From NCBI GenBank assembly GCA_046351595.1, contig JAXLYE010000011.1, positions 1-64,000 of the forward strand: a stretch of 64,000 nucleotides of DNA, given 5' to 3'. Under the pieces are notes generated by a model. The model saw only the letters and a program-made list of their open reading frames with translations, did not search any database and was not told the DNA's origin. The position numbers and the translations under genes were made by a program. Of the stretch, positions 17,892 through 26,516 are shown in pieces (the stretch's first letter is position 1; each line of letters starts with the position of its first letter). The DNA is from JAXLYE01 sp046351595 (GTDB lineage: Bacteria > Myxococcota_A > Polyangia > Palsa-1104 > JAEUJZ01).

Positions 17892-20014
17892 GGGTTCCCC
17901 TCCGCGCGCGGCCGGGCGCGCTGCGGTCCGGAGCTCAGCCCGGCGCCAAGCCCCGCGCCAAGCCCCGCGCCAAGCCCCGCGCCCAGCCCTGCGCTTAGAC
18001 CGATGAGATCGAGGACCAGGGTCGGCCGCCCGTTGCCCAGATCCGTCGCGCCGGCGATCCCGGGCGCCTGCACCAGCGGATCCTCGATGGGCCTGACCAC
18101 GACCTCCTGCTGCCCGAGGACGCAGTCGACCTCGAAGACGAGGCCCTGGCTGCTCCTTCGCACCACCAGGCCCTGCACCGCGGCGCCCGCCGCTCTCGGG
18201 ACGCGCAGCACCTCGCCGAGATCCAGCAGGGCCAGCGCCGCATCGCCGCGCGGGTAGAGCCAGGCCGAGCGGGCGCTGCCCGGGGTCGGGCCGCGGAGCT
18301 TCTTTTCCGGATCGACCTCGATGATCTCCTCGATGGCCGAGACCGGGACCGCGAACAGCTCGCCGCCGCACTTTACCAGGAACACATCGACGATGGTCAG
18401 GGTCAGCGGCAGCCGCAGCGTGAACGTGGTGCCCTGACCGAGCACGGTGTGCAGCGTCAGCTCGCCGCGCAGCTCGGTCGTGACGATGCGCCGCACGATG
18501 TCCATGCCGAGCCCGCGCCCGCTGGTCTTGGTCGCCTGATCGAGCGTCGAGAAACCGGGCGCGGCCAGAAGCTCGAGCAGCGCGGCCGCGGTCTGCGGCA
18601 CCTCGCGCCCGGCCCGCCGCGCCACCGCCGCCGCGTCGATGCCCCGGCCGTCGTCCGAGAGCGTGAGCTCGAGCTGGTTGTTGGTGCGGGTGCTGCACGA
18701 GATGCGGATGCGCCCTTCGCGCGGCTTGCCCAGGCGCTCGCGCTCGGCCGGCGGCTCGATGGCGTGATCGATGGCGTTGCGCACCAGGTGGACGATGGCC
18801 GGGAAGATGCGGTCGCCGACGGCCTTGTCGAGCTCCGCATCCTGCGCGTCGATCGCCAGCCGCACGGCGCGCCCGGTGTCGCGGCTCAGGCCGCGCACCA
18901 ACAGCGGGATGCGCGCCAAGAGCTCTGCCACCGGCACCATGCGCGTGCGCATGATCGCGGCCCGCAGATCATCGAGCTGCAGGCCGTACAGGACGTCGAC
19001 ATCGAGCAGCGCCCGGGTGTCGACACCACGCGCCGTGAGCGACGCGATCTCGCGCTTCAGCTTGAAGCGGCTGACGATCAGCTCGCTGAGCCGGTTGAGC
19101 GCGTCGTCCAGCCGCGCGACCTCGACGCGCACGAAGGTGACCGGCTCGGCGCCCTCGCCCAGCTCGTCGAGCTCGATCGGCTCGGCGAGCGGCCGCGCGT
19201 CGGGGCTCGGCGCGTCGGGCCGCGGCAGGTCGGGCATGGACTCGGCGGGCGGCTGCGCCGGACCGATCTCGCGCATCTCCTCGACGGTCATGCCGGTGGC
19301 CGCCGCCAGCTGCTCGGGGCCGCACTCGGTGAGCACCAGCAGGTCGAAGGCCAGCCCGCCCGGCGCCGCCGCCGACGCCGGCACCGAGCGCGGCACGACC
19401 TTGACGATCTCGCCCCGCTGCGAGATCTGCTCGCGCACCGCCGTGATCGTGAGCCCCTGCGCGGCGCGCGCCGGGCTGGGAAGGAACTCCAGGTGGAACA
19501 GGCGCCGGCCTTCGGCGAGGCCCTGGGTCAGCTGCTGCAGCTCGGCCGGCGCGAGCTTGGCCAGCAGCGGCGGCGGCAGCGGCAGCGGCCCCGCGCGCGG
19601 CCCGGTCGCCGCGGTCGGCTCGATGCGGCCGAGCGCCTCCAAAAGCTGCACCGGCGCGGGCGGGGCCTCCTTGTGCTTGGCGACCGCGTGCACCCGCTCC
19701 TCGATCGCCTTGACCCCCTTCAGGCACAGCTCGACCGCCTCGCGCGACAGCTGCCCGGCGCTGCGGTCGGCGGTCCGCAGCACGGTTTCCAGCGCGTGCG
19801 CCAGATCGACGATCGGGTGGACACCGACCATTCCCGCCAGGCCCTTGATGGTGTGCAGCGCGCGGTACAGCTCGCGCACCGCGCGCGGGTTCGGGCCGCC
19901 CCGACCGGTCGCAGACTCCAGCGCCAAGAGGTTCGTATTGGCGGTGCGCAGCAGCTCGTTGGTCTCGGACAGGAAGCCGCTGAGGAACTGCTTCAGGTCG
20001 ATCGTGTCGCTCAT
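17888..20014 (-). CDS. cheA: CheA histidine kinase
   Basis: This 708-residue chemotaxis kinase has an N-terminal HPt domain with the phosphorylated His54 in LHTIKGLAGM. A variable linker follows (about 130-280), then the dimerisation/P3 segment (FVRVEVARLDDALNRLSELI), the HATPase with HLVRNAIDHAIE and SDDGRGID, and the CheW-like regulatory domain. A FLxETNELL start is typical. The C-terminus ends in a GLGAGLGAG tail made by a 12-bp DNA repeat. It overlaps the cheY-like gene and cheW by 4 bp each. A canonical P2 is not obvious. Confidence 0.93.
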   Translation of the reverse strand: MSDTIDLKQFLSGFLSETNELLRTANTNLLALESATGRGGPNPRAVRELYRALHTIKGLAGMVGVHPIVDLAHALETVLRTADRSAGQLSREAVELCLKGVKAIEERVHAVAKHKEAPPAPVQLLEALGRIEPTAATGPRAGPLPLPPPLLAKLAPAELQQLTQGLAEGRRLFHLEFLPSPARAAQGLTITAVREQISQRGEIVKVVPRSVPASAAAPGGLAFDLLVLTECGPEQLAAATGMTVEEMREIGPAQPPAESMPDLPRPDAPSPDARPLAEPIELDELGEGAEPVTFVRVEVARLDDALNRLSELIVSRFKLKREIASLTARGVDTRALLDVDVLYGLQLDDLRAAIMRTRMVPVAELLARIPLLVRGLSRDTGRAVRLAIDAQDAELDKAVGDRIFPAIVHLVRNAIDHAIEPPAERERLGKPREGRIRISCSTRTNNQLELTLSDDGRGIDAAAVARRAGREVPQTAAALLELLAAPGFSTLDQATKTSGRGLGMDIVRRIVTTELRGELTLHTVLGQGTTFTLRLPLTLTIVDVFLVKCGGELFAVPVSAIEEIIEVDPEKKLRGPTPGSARSAWLYPRGDAALALLDLGEVLRVPRAAGAAVQGLVVRRSSQGLVFEVDCVLGQQEVVVRPIEDPLVQAPGIAGATDLGNGRPTLVLDLIGLSAGLGAGLGAGLGAGLGAGLSSGPQRARPRAEGNP
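17943..17990. repeat. 12-bp tandem repeat in the cheA 3' end
   Basis: Four consecutive copies of GCGCCAAGCCCC (plus-strand orientation; the last is diverged) encode the Gly-Leu-Gly-Ala tail of CheA just before its stop. The unit is a multiple of three, so copy-number change would lengthen or shorten the tail without a frameshift. Confidence 0.85.
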
Positions 20015-20406
20015 CGTGCGGCGCTTTGGGGCTGGATCAGCCCGCGCACCGCAGAGAGGATCTGCTCGGGGGTGAACGGCTTGGTCATGTACTGCGAGGC
20101 CCCGGCCGCCAGCACCTGTAGCCGGCTGGCCTCGTCCCCGCGTGTGGTCACGATGAGGACGGGCAGGCTGCGCAGGCTGTCCTGGCCGCGGATGAACTCG
20201 ACCACCTCGACCCCGCCGATGTCCGGCATGTTGAGATCGAGCACGACCAGCGCAAAGTGACTGAGCGAGAGCCGCTCGATCGCCTCCAGACCGCTCGCAG
20301 CAAACTCGAAGGTCGCCCCCTCAAGCGGGCGCAGACATGCTGCGACCATGTCGCGCATCAACTTGCTATCGTCGACGATGAGCAGTCTCACCAAGAGAGA
20401 AACCAT
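20011..20406 (-). CDS. CheY-like single-domain response regulator
   Basis: This receiver of about 131 residues contains LLIVDDSKLMRD (acidic pair), VVLDLNMPDIGG (phospho-acceptor Asp) and MTKPFTPEQIL (conserved Lys). It has no output domain, so it acts by protein binding or as a phosphate sink. The ATG at 20406 is preferred over a TTG eight codons upstream. It is the first gene of the che operon and overlaps cheA by 4 bp. The 294 bp between it and the DksA-like gene hold no gene; a CTCCTG/CAGGAG stem lies at 20607-20623. Confidence 0.88.
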   Translation of the reverse strand: MVSLLVRLLIVDDSKLMRDMVAACLRPLEGATFEFAASGLEAIERLSLSHFALVVLDLNMPDIGGVEVVEFIRGQDSLRSLPVLIVTTRGDEASRLQVLAAGASQYMTKPFTPEQILSAVRGLIQPQSAAR

Positions 20407-20700
20407 ACCGCCGGGACAATCCAAATACAAGCTGGCGGAATCCCTGATGCTGGCTCCCAGTGCGGTGCCTCACGACGGAAAAGGCGCCTGGCTCTCTCTT
20501 TCAACCACAGTCCTTCCCGCACGATCTGGCGATGTGCGCCTCCGCTTCCACATGCAGCGCCTGCGCGAGAGGCACTCTGTGTGTACAGATCTTTCTCGCG
20601 CTCACTCTCCTGCTCAACAGGAGCCTCTGTTCTCGCGTCTTTACTCCTTCTGCCGCTCGTGACTGCGGCAGAGCCCAGGGCGCTCCAGGCTCCTTCGCAG

Positions 20701-21039
20701 CTAGGGCTCGTCGGCGCAGGCGCGACAGCGCTCTGCCCAGGGAACCTGCTGCAGCTCTGTGAACGGGAGCGCGGCGCCGCAGCGCTCGCAGGCGCCGTAG
20801 CTCGTGAGGCTGTCTCGGCGCGATGCCTGGATCTTGGCGTCGATCAGGGTGAGGAAGCGGCGCAGGCGCTCGGCGGGCTGCTCACCGGGGCGCGCGGCGA
20901 GCACGCCCTCGAGGCTGACCCGCTCGCCGTTGAGCAGCTGCACGAGCTGCTCGTTCACCTCGGCGCCCTTGTTGAGGAGCTGGCGGTGCAGCTGGTCCAG
21001 CTGGGCGGGCTCGAGGTGCGTCTTCATGATGAGGAGCAT
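20701..21039 (-). CDS. DksA/TraR-type zinc-finger protein
   Basis: This is a 112-residue protein with an N-terminal helical pair (LDQLHRQLLNKGAEVNEQL and ERLRRFLTLIDAKI). A C4 zinc finger follows, CERCGAALPFTELQQVPWAERCRAC. This is the DksA/TraR layout, whose members bind the RNA polymerase secondary channel. The acidic DxxDA tip of true DksA is not obvious, so a regulatory role similar to the short TraR-like proteins is more likely. GGGAG precedes the ATG at 21039. It lies 38 bp after the permease gene on the same strand. Confidence 0.78.
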   Translation of the reverse strand: MLLIMKTHLEPAQLDQLHRQLLNKGAEVNEQLVQLLNGERVSLEGVLAARPGEQPAERLRRFLTLIDAKIQASRRDSLTSYGACERCGAALPFTELQQVPWAERCRACADEP

Positions 21040-21077
21040 ACCAGACTCCCAAAAAGAGCAGGCGCAGCCCTCATATT

Positions 21078-22184
21078 TCAGGGCGCTCCTTCCTTTCGGG
21101 CCGCTGCGGCCTCGTCGGAATCAGCCGCCGGGGTGTTCCAGGACGGGCTCGCGGTCCAGCCCTCATCGCGCGCGATCGCGAGCGCCTCGACGCCCAGGCG
21201 CACGAGCAGCGGACCGAGGAGGAGCCCGGCCGCGCCGAAGAACGCCAGGCCGCCGAAGATGGCGAGGAACAGGACGTAGGTGGGCAGGTTCAGCCGGCCG
21301 AAGCGCGAGAAGACCGGGCGCATCACGTTGTCGACCGTCCCGATCACGAGGATTCCCACCGCGGTGAGGATGCCTGCCGCGACATAGCGACCGCTGAACG
21401 CCAGGCCGCCGGCCACCGGGATCCAGACCAGCGCCGTGCCGACGGACGGCAGCAGCGAGGCCACGGTGGTCAGGATGCCCAGGACCAGCGCGCTCGGGAT
21501 GCTCAAGGCCACGTACGTGATGGTCGCGACCACGCCCTGCACCAGCCCGGTCAGCCCGACGCCGATCAGGAGGCCGCGGCCGGTCTCGTGGAACGCGGCG
21601 GCGAGGCGGCGCACGTGCTGCTGCGGGATCGGGGCGTGCGCATCCAGCCAGCTCGAGAAGCGGTCGCCCTTGATCAGGAAGGTGTAGGAACCCAAAAGGA
21701 ACATGAACAGGCCGATCAGGATCGTGGCGGCCTTGGTGGCGACCAGGCGCAGCCCGCTCCAGGCCTGGGCTCCGTACTGACGGGCCAGGCGGATCACGCT
21801 GTCCGCGCTCAGGTGCGGCAGCTCGCCCGAGGGAGGCTTGTCCGAGACGAGGCGGATCAGCCGGGAGCGGCCCGCCTCGGACGAGGCGATGTTCTGGACG
21901 AACTCCACGCCCTGGGCGCCCAGGGAGATGCACGCGCCGACGAGCGGAAGGAGGAGCAGCAGCAGGAAGATTACGGTCAGCACCGACGCTGCGCGCGGGC
22001 GGCCTCCCAACAGGCGCGCGAGCCGATCCACCAGCGGGCGCGCCAGCGCAGCGAACCAGGCGGCCATCACCAGCGACAGCCAGAGCGGCGACAGCGTCGC
22101 GGCGGCTGCGAGCGTGAGGCCCAGCAGGAGCCAGCGGAGGGCGAGGCGCTGTGGGGTCTGGGCTTGCGGAGTGTGCTCAATCAT
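21078..22184 (-). CDS. AI-2E family transporter (PerM-like permease)
   Basis: This 368-residue integral membrane protein has the AI-2E/PerM layout. There are two N-terminal hydrophobic hairpins (LALRWLLLGLTLAAAATLSP, then VLTVIFLLLLLLPLVGACI), a central soluble part, and four or more C-terminal helices. The latter include IGVGLTGLVQGVVATITYVA and the conserved FLAIFGGLAFFGAAGLLLGP. The family exports small molecules or ions; the substrate cannot be read from sequence. About 18 charged residues after the last helix form a cytoplasmic tail. Confidence 0.87.
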   Translation of the reverse strand: MIEHTPQAQTPQRLALRWLLLGLTLAAAATLSPLWLSLVMAAWFAALARPLVDRLARLLGGRPRAASVLTVIFLLLLLLPLVGACISLGAQGVEFVQNIASSEAGRSRLIRLVSDKPPSGELPHLSADSVIRLARQYGAQAWSGLRLVATKAATILIGLFMFLLGSYTFLIKGDRFSSWLDAHAPIPQQHVRRLAAAFHETGRGLLIGVGLTGLVQGVVATITYVALSIPSALVLGILTTVASLLPSVGTALVWIPVAGGLAFSGRYVAAGILTAVGILVIGTVDNVMRPVFSRFGRLNLPTYVLFLAIFGGLAFFGAAGLLLGPLLVRLGVEALAIARDEGWTASPSWNTPAADSDEAAAARKEGAP

Positions 22185-22547
22185 CCTGCAAGCGTGTCAG
22201 CCCGCACAAAGGCAGCAAGCCTGACTCTGGAGCCTGGCCGCGGCGCAGCCGGGCGGGCCGGTGCGTTCCCTGCCTGGCGATCGGGCCCCTCTGCAGGGCG
22301 TGCGCCGCCTCCGGGGCTGACGATTGAGTGCCCGCACGCGCCTTGGGCCTTCGCGAAAAAATCGTGCAGCCGGGGCGAAGGATCTTGGCGAAGCGGGTAC
22401 TCATCCCACGAAGCAGATCCGTGGCGCACCCTCAGGGTCCGGATCGCGTGCGGCGGATGCGCCCAGGCGGCCTGCATGGCTTGTGGTCACCGCTCCGATC
22501 AGGGAGTGTGGACCCATTCCAAGATCTTATTGCCTAAAGGAGTCTTC
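22185..22547. other. Intergenic region between divergent genes
   Basis: These 363 bp separate the permease (-) and a lipoprotein gene (+). No convincing gene is present. The last 60 bp are less GC-rich (CCAAGATCTTATTGCC) and lead into a strong TAAAGGAG ribosome-binding site for the lipoprotein, so its promoter probably lies here. I cannot define -35/-10 elements with confidence. Confidence 0.4.
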
Positions 22548-23231
22548 ATGCGTAGTGCACTCTCTGCAATCCTGTTCGGTACGGCCCTGCTCTCCGCCTG
22601 CGGGAGCAGCGACATCGTCGACGCGGGCAGCGGCACCGGCACGCTGCGGATCGACGCCGAGATCTCGGCCTCTGAGTCTGTGTCCAATGCGCTGACCGAG
22701 AGCCAGTTCCGCACCGAAGTGAGCGTGCGCATCACCCGGATGGGCGTCGGCGTCCCCGGCGCCTCCGTGGTGATCGGAGCGGCCGGTGCGCCCCTGACGC
22801 TGAGCCCCGCAAACAACAACGGCGACTACCGCGGCAGCCTGCCGGGCTACGCGCGCCGGTACTCGCTGGATGTGGACGCCGGTGCGGACAACGTGCACGG
22901 GGTCCGGCTGGATGGGCCGGTCTTTCACATCATCTCGGCGCCGATGCAGGGGACGCTGCAGCGCGCCGGTCAGCCCCTCACGGTCTCCTGGAGCCCGGGC
23001 GGTGCCTCGGCGGCGACGGTCGAAGCGGCCGAGATGCCGGAAACCGCGACCCCGGACAACGGCGTGTTCACCGTCGCCGGTAGCTTCCTGGTCGCAGATG
23101 TCGGGAAGCTGAAGGATGCGCGCGTCCGCGTCCGCCGTACGAACACGACGGTGCTGGCGGGCGGCGCGGCCGGCTCGACGCTGACCGTCCGGATCCGCAA
23201 CGCCGTCGACTTCTCCATAGACGGCCGCTGA
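22548..23231 (+). CDS. Lipoprotein of unknown function
   Basis: This 227-residue protein has a signal peptide and lipobox MRSALSAILFGTALLSACGS (Cys18), so it is anchored in an outer or inner membrane. The mature part has beta-rich segments (VSVRITRMGVGVPGASVVIG) like the carboxypeptidase-regulatory or Ig-like folds of surface lipoproteins. A NNGDYRG turn and a C-terminal STLTVRIRNAVDFSIDG strand follow. AAGGAG seven bases before the ATG fixes the start. It is a single-gene unit followed by two strong hairpins. The family is not recognised. Confidence 0.75.
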   Translation: MRSALSAILFGTALLSACGSSDIVDAGSGTGTLRIDAEISASESVSNALTESQFRTEVSVRITRMGVGVPGASVVIGAAGAPLTLSPANNNGDYRGSLPGYARRYSLDVDAGADNVHGVRLDGPVFHIISAPMQGTLQRAGQPLTVSWSPGGASAATVEAAEMPETATPDNGVFTVAGSFLVADVGKLKDARVRVRRTNTTVLAGGAAGSTLTVRIRNAVDFSIDGR

Positions 23232-23312
23232 GGTACGGGTGCGGGCACGAAGGTGCTTTCCGTACTCGTCCGATCCAAAACCCGCGCGGGATGCGCGCGG
23301 CATGGGGGGAGG

Positions 23313-23355
23313 CTCATCGAGCTTGCTCGATGAGGGGGCACGGGAGAGTGCCCCC
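23313..23355. terminator. Two adjacent perfect hairpins after the lipoprotein gene
   Basis: CTCATCGAGC-tt-GCTCGATGAG (23313-23334) is directly followed by GGGGGCAC-gggaga-GTGCCCCC (23334-23355). Both stems are perfect. There is no T run, so this is not a standard intrinsic terminator, but the pair starts about 80 bp after the stop at 23231. It could end that transcript or protect its 3' end. The remaining 23356-23541 holds no gene. Confidence 0.5.
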
Positions 23356-23541
23356 CCGTAGGAGACTGCGGACCGATTGAGCTCCGCGCGGCGCTCGATT
23401 GAACAGTGAACAGGGCGCCCCGCAAGGAGTGCATCAGGAAACTCCTGGTGCGTTCTCTGCTTGCCATCTCAGCCCTCGGACCAATCCTTGAAGGAGCAGC
23501 GCAGGCGCCTGCCTCAGCCTTTTCCAGCGAAGGACGAGGAC

Positions 23542-25905
23542 ATGACCGAGCACAATCCAGAGGGACTGGGACCGCTGCTCCGGCGCCACCGGGACAGGGT
23601 CATCGAGCTGTGGCGCCAGCGCGTGCTCGTCGATCCGGCTGTGCCCGAGGCGAACCGGCTGCCGCTGCCGGCGCTCTACGATCACATCCCGAGCCTGCTC
23701 GAGCGGCTGATCACGACGCTGGAGGGATGCGCCAGCGTGCGCAGCGACAGCGAGCGCGCCGGGCGCCGCATCGGTACCGCCGCCGACTCGCAGGCCCACG
23801 CGCGCGAGCGCTTCCTGCAGGGCTACAAGCTGCCGGCCGCGCTGCGCGAGCTGTCGCACCTGCGAGCCGCCATCGGCGACCTGTGCCGATCCGAGGGCGT
23901 GCCGATGAACGGCGACGAGGTGCTCCTTCTGAACGCGGCGCTCGACGAGGCCATGGCCGCGGCAGCGGAGGCGATCCACCAGGCGGCGCAGGCCGAGCTG
24001 CTCACCAGCGAGGAGCGCCTGGCCGGCATCATCACCTCGGCCATGGACGCCATCCTCTCGATCGACGAAGACCAGAAGATCCTCGTCTTCAACCAGTCGG
24101 CCGAGCGGATCTTCGGGGTTTCCGCCGAGGCTGCGCTCGGCCAGCCCATCGAGCGGTTCATCCCCGGCCGCTTCCACGCCCAGCACGCCGAGCACGTGCG
24201 CCAGTTCGGCGCGACCGGGGCCACGACCCGCGCGATGGGCCGGCTGGAGCCGCTGACCGCGCTGCGCGCCGACGGCCAGGAGTTTCCCATCGAGGCGACC
24301 CTCTCGCAGGTCCAGGTCCACGGGCGGCGGATCTACACCGTCGTGCTGCGCGATGTCACCGAGCGCCTGCGGACCCAGGAGGAGAGGGCCCGGCTGCTGC
24401 AGAGCGAGCGCGCCGCGCGCGAGGCCGCCGAGCAGAGTGAGTTCAAGTTCCTGCGCCTCGCAAACTCCGGGATCCTGGGCATCGTGACCGCGGCGGGGAG
24501 CGGCGCCATCGTCGAGGCCAACCCCGCCTTCCTGCGGATGGTGGGCTACGACGAGAGCGACGTGCAGGCCGGGCGGCTGCGCTGGATCGACATGACGCCG
24601 CCAGAGTATGCAGCGCTCGATCTGCGCGCGTTCACCGAGCTGCGCCAGACCGGCTCTGCGCACCCCTACGAGAAGGAGTATCTGCGCAAGGACGGCAGCC
24701 GCATCACCGTGCTGGTCGGCATCGCGACGCTGCGTCCCGCCGAGGACACCTATATCGCGTACGTGCTCGACGTGTCCGCGCGCAGGCGGGCCGAGGTGGC
24801 GCTGCAGCAGGTCGCACGCGAGCGCGATGAGACGCTGTCGCTGCTCGACACATTCCTCTCGTCCGCGCCCGTCGGCTTCGGGGTCGTCGATCGCGAGCTG
24901 CGCTACCTGCGGATCAACGAGACGCTCGCCGCGCTGAACGGGAAGCCGATGGCCGCGCACTTCGGGCGGCGCATCCCGGACGTGCTGCCCGGCGTGAGCG
25001 AGCTCGTGGCGCTGGTGCAGCGGGTGTTCGCGACCGGCCAGCCCGCCCTTGGCATCGAGAGCCTGGCGCCAGGGCCCGCGCCCGGACACGGCCGGCACGT
25101 CCTGGCCAGCTTCCACCCGATCCGCGGCAGCGACGGACAGATCGTCGCAGTCGGCGCGATCGTCATCGACATCACCGAGCAGGCCGAGGCCCTGCAGGAG
25201 CTGCAGCGCCACGCCGCCTTCCGCGAGCGCCTGCTCGCCATCCTCGGGCACGATCTGCGCCAGCCGCTGTCGATGATCACGATGACCGCCGAGGTGCTGC
25301 TCAAGCACGAGGGGCTGCCCGAGGGGCTCCTGCGCTCGGCGCAGCGTCTGGCGCGTGCGGCGGCGCGCATGGGCCGCATGATCGCGGACCTGCTCGACAT
25401 GGCGCGCGTCCGCCAGGGGACGGGCATCCCGATCTCCCCGCGACCCGCGGATCTGGCGGCCATCTGCGGCACGGTGCTCGACGAGATCGGGACGGCGCGC
25501 CCGGATCGCCAGATCCTGTTGAGCCGGCAGGGAGACGGACAGGGAACCTGGGATCCCGATCGCCTGGCGCAGGTCGTCTCCAACCTGGTGACGAACGCCC
25601 TGGACTACGGCCCTGTCGATCGTCCGGTGCAGGTCGAGATCGACGGGACGGCAGAGCGCGTGCGCATGCTCGTGCGCAACGAGGGGCCGCCCATCGCGGC
25701 GGAGCTTTTGCCCGTGCTCTTTGATCCCTTCCGGCGCGGCAGCCAGCACGCGGGCGCCGCCTCGTCCGGCGGGCTGGGGCTCGGGCTCTACATCGCCCAC
25801 GAGATCGTCCGCGCCCACGGCGGCGAGATCCGCGTGACCAGCGAGCAGGGGCCGGGAACCGTCTTCTGCGTCGAGCTGCCGCGCGTTCCCAGAGAAAGGA
25901 CATGA
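23542..25905 (+). CDS. RsbRD_N/PAS histidine kinase
   Basis: This 787-residue cytoplasmic kinase begins with an RsbRD_N-like helical domain (about 1-140; LLRRHRDRVIELWRQRVL, ARERFLQGYKLPAALREL). Three PAS domains follow (about 155-280, 300-420 and 430-555), then HisKA with GHDLRQPLS (His570) and HATPase_c (NLVTNALDYG; GLGLGLYIAHE). There is no receiver. Its ATG at 23542 follows GAAGGACGAGG. The HisKA-HATPase part resembles that of the kinase at 8725-10887 (GHDLRxPL, LFDPFRRG), so the two are probably paralogues. Its partner regulator is not adjacent. Confidence 0.87.
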   Translation: MTEHNPEGLGPLLRRHRDRVIELWRQRVLVDPAVPEANRLPLPALYDHIPSLLERLITTLEGCASVRSDSERAGRRIGTAADSQAHARERFLQGYKLPAALRELSHLRAAIGDLCRSEGVPMNGDEVLLLNAALDEAMAAAAEAIHQAAQAELLTSEERLAGIITSAMDAILSIDEDQKILVFNQSAERIFGVSAEAALGQPIERFIPGRFHAQHAEHVRQFGATGATTRAMGRLEPLTALRADGQEFPIEATLSQVQVHGRRIYTVVLRDVTERLRTQEERARLLQSERAAREAAEQSEFKFLRLANSGILGIVTAAGSGAIVEANPAFLRMVGYDESDVQAGRLRWIDMTPPEYAALDLRAFTELRQTGSAHPYEKEYLRKDGSRITVLVGIATLRPAEDTYIAYVLDVSARRRAEVALQQVARERDETLSLLDTFLSSAPVGFGVVDRELRYLRINETLAALNGKPMAAHFGRRIPDVLPGVSELVALVQRVFATGQPALGIESLAPGPAPGHGRHVLASFHPIRGSDGQIVAVGAIVIDITEQAEALQELQRHAAFRERLLAILGHDLRQPLSMITMTAEVLLKHEGLPEGLLRSAQRLARAAARMGRMIADLLDMARVRQGTGIPISPRPADLAAICGTVLDEIGTARPDRQILLSRQGDGQGTWDPDRLAQVVSNLVTNALDYGPVDRPVQVEIDGTAERVRMLVRNEGPPIAAELLPVLFDPFRRGSQHAGAASSGGLGLGLYIAHEIVRAHGGEIRVTSEQGPGTVFCVELPRVPRERT

Positions 25906-25925
25906 TGCCCCGCCCTGCGAGAGGC

Positions 25926-26360
25926 TCAGGCGATGGGCGGGTGGCTCAGGGCCTGCTGCCGCCGCACTCCTCGACGGGCTTCCAGGAATGCGCGGGCGTC
26001 TTGTTCATCCTTGAAGCACTGGACCTCGTCATCCTGATCTCCGAGCAGGCGGAGCGCGTTGCAGATCAGGTTGAGCAGGATGCGCAGGTAGGGAGAGAGG
26101 CCGAAGACGGCGGTGGTCCCGCGGTACCCGGCGTAGCGCTTGATCTCGTCGAAGGAAGCCTGACGGGCCGCGGCATCAAACGCGCCGGCCTGCTGGGCGT
26201 CGATGAGGATCAGCGAGTAGCCGTGCTCGCGCCAGATCATGCGATCGGCCCGGACCAGCGCCCGCGCCTCGTCTGGGTGGATCGGCCCGTCGAGCCGGAC
26301 GAACAAGAGATCGGGCGCTTCCCGAGCGACCTGGTGACGACCGACTGCGCTGCTCTCCAC
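25926..26360 (-). CDS. STAS/SpoIIAA-like domain protein
   Basis: This protein of about 144 residues has the alternating beta-alpha pattern of a STAS-like fold: DLLFVRLDGPIHPDEARALV, then SLILIDAQQAGAFDAAARQA and a later TTAVFGLSPYLRILLNLI. Such domains act in partner-switching or in lipid or nucleotide sensing. The start is uncertain; I chose GTG at 26360 since no ATG with a ribosome-binding site is in frame. It converges with the RsbRD_N kinase, 20 bp apart, a possible functional link since RsbR and STAS modules often work together. Confidence 0.6.
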   Translation of the reverse strand: MESSAVGRHQVAREAPDLLFVRLDGPIHPDEARALVRADRMIWREHGYSLILIDAQQAGAFDAAARQASFDEIKRYAGYRGTTAVFGLSPYLRILLNLICNALRLLGDQDDEVQCFKDEQDARAFLEARRGVRRQQALSHPPIA

Positions 26361-26516
26361 GGCTGCATCATAGCGCCTGGCAGGAGCCTCCGCAGCGTGG
26401 GTCTTTACCGCATGCTCTCGCCGCAGCCGGCGCGCGCGCTGGCGACCATGCTGAGCACCGCACGCCGCCGGCCGCGCGCTTGACGTCCCAGAGGGCCCGG
26501 CGGATGCTCTCTGTTC

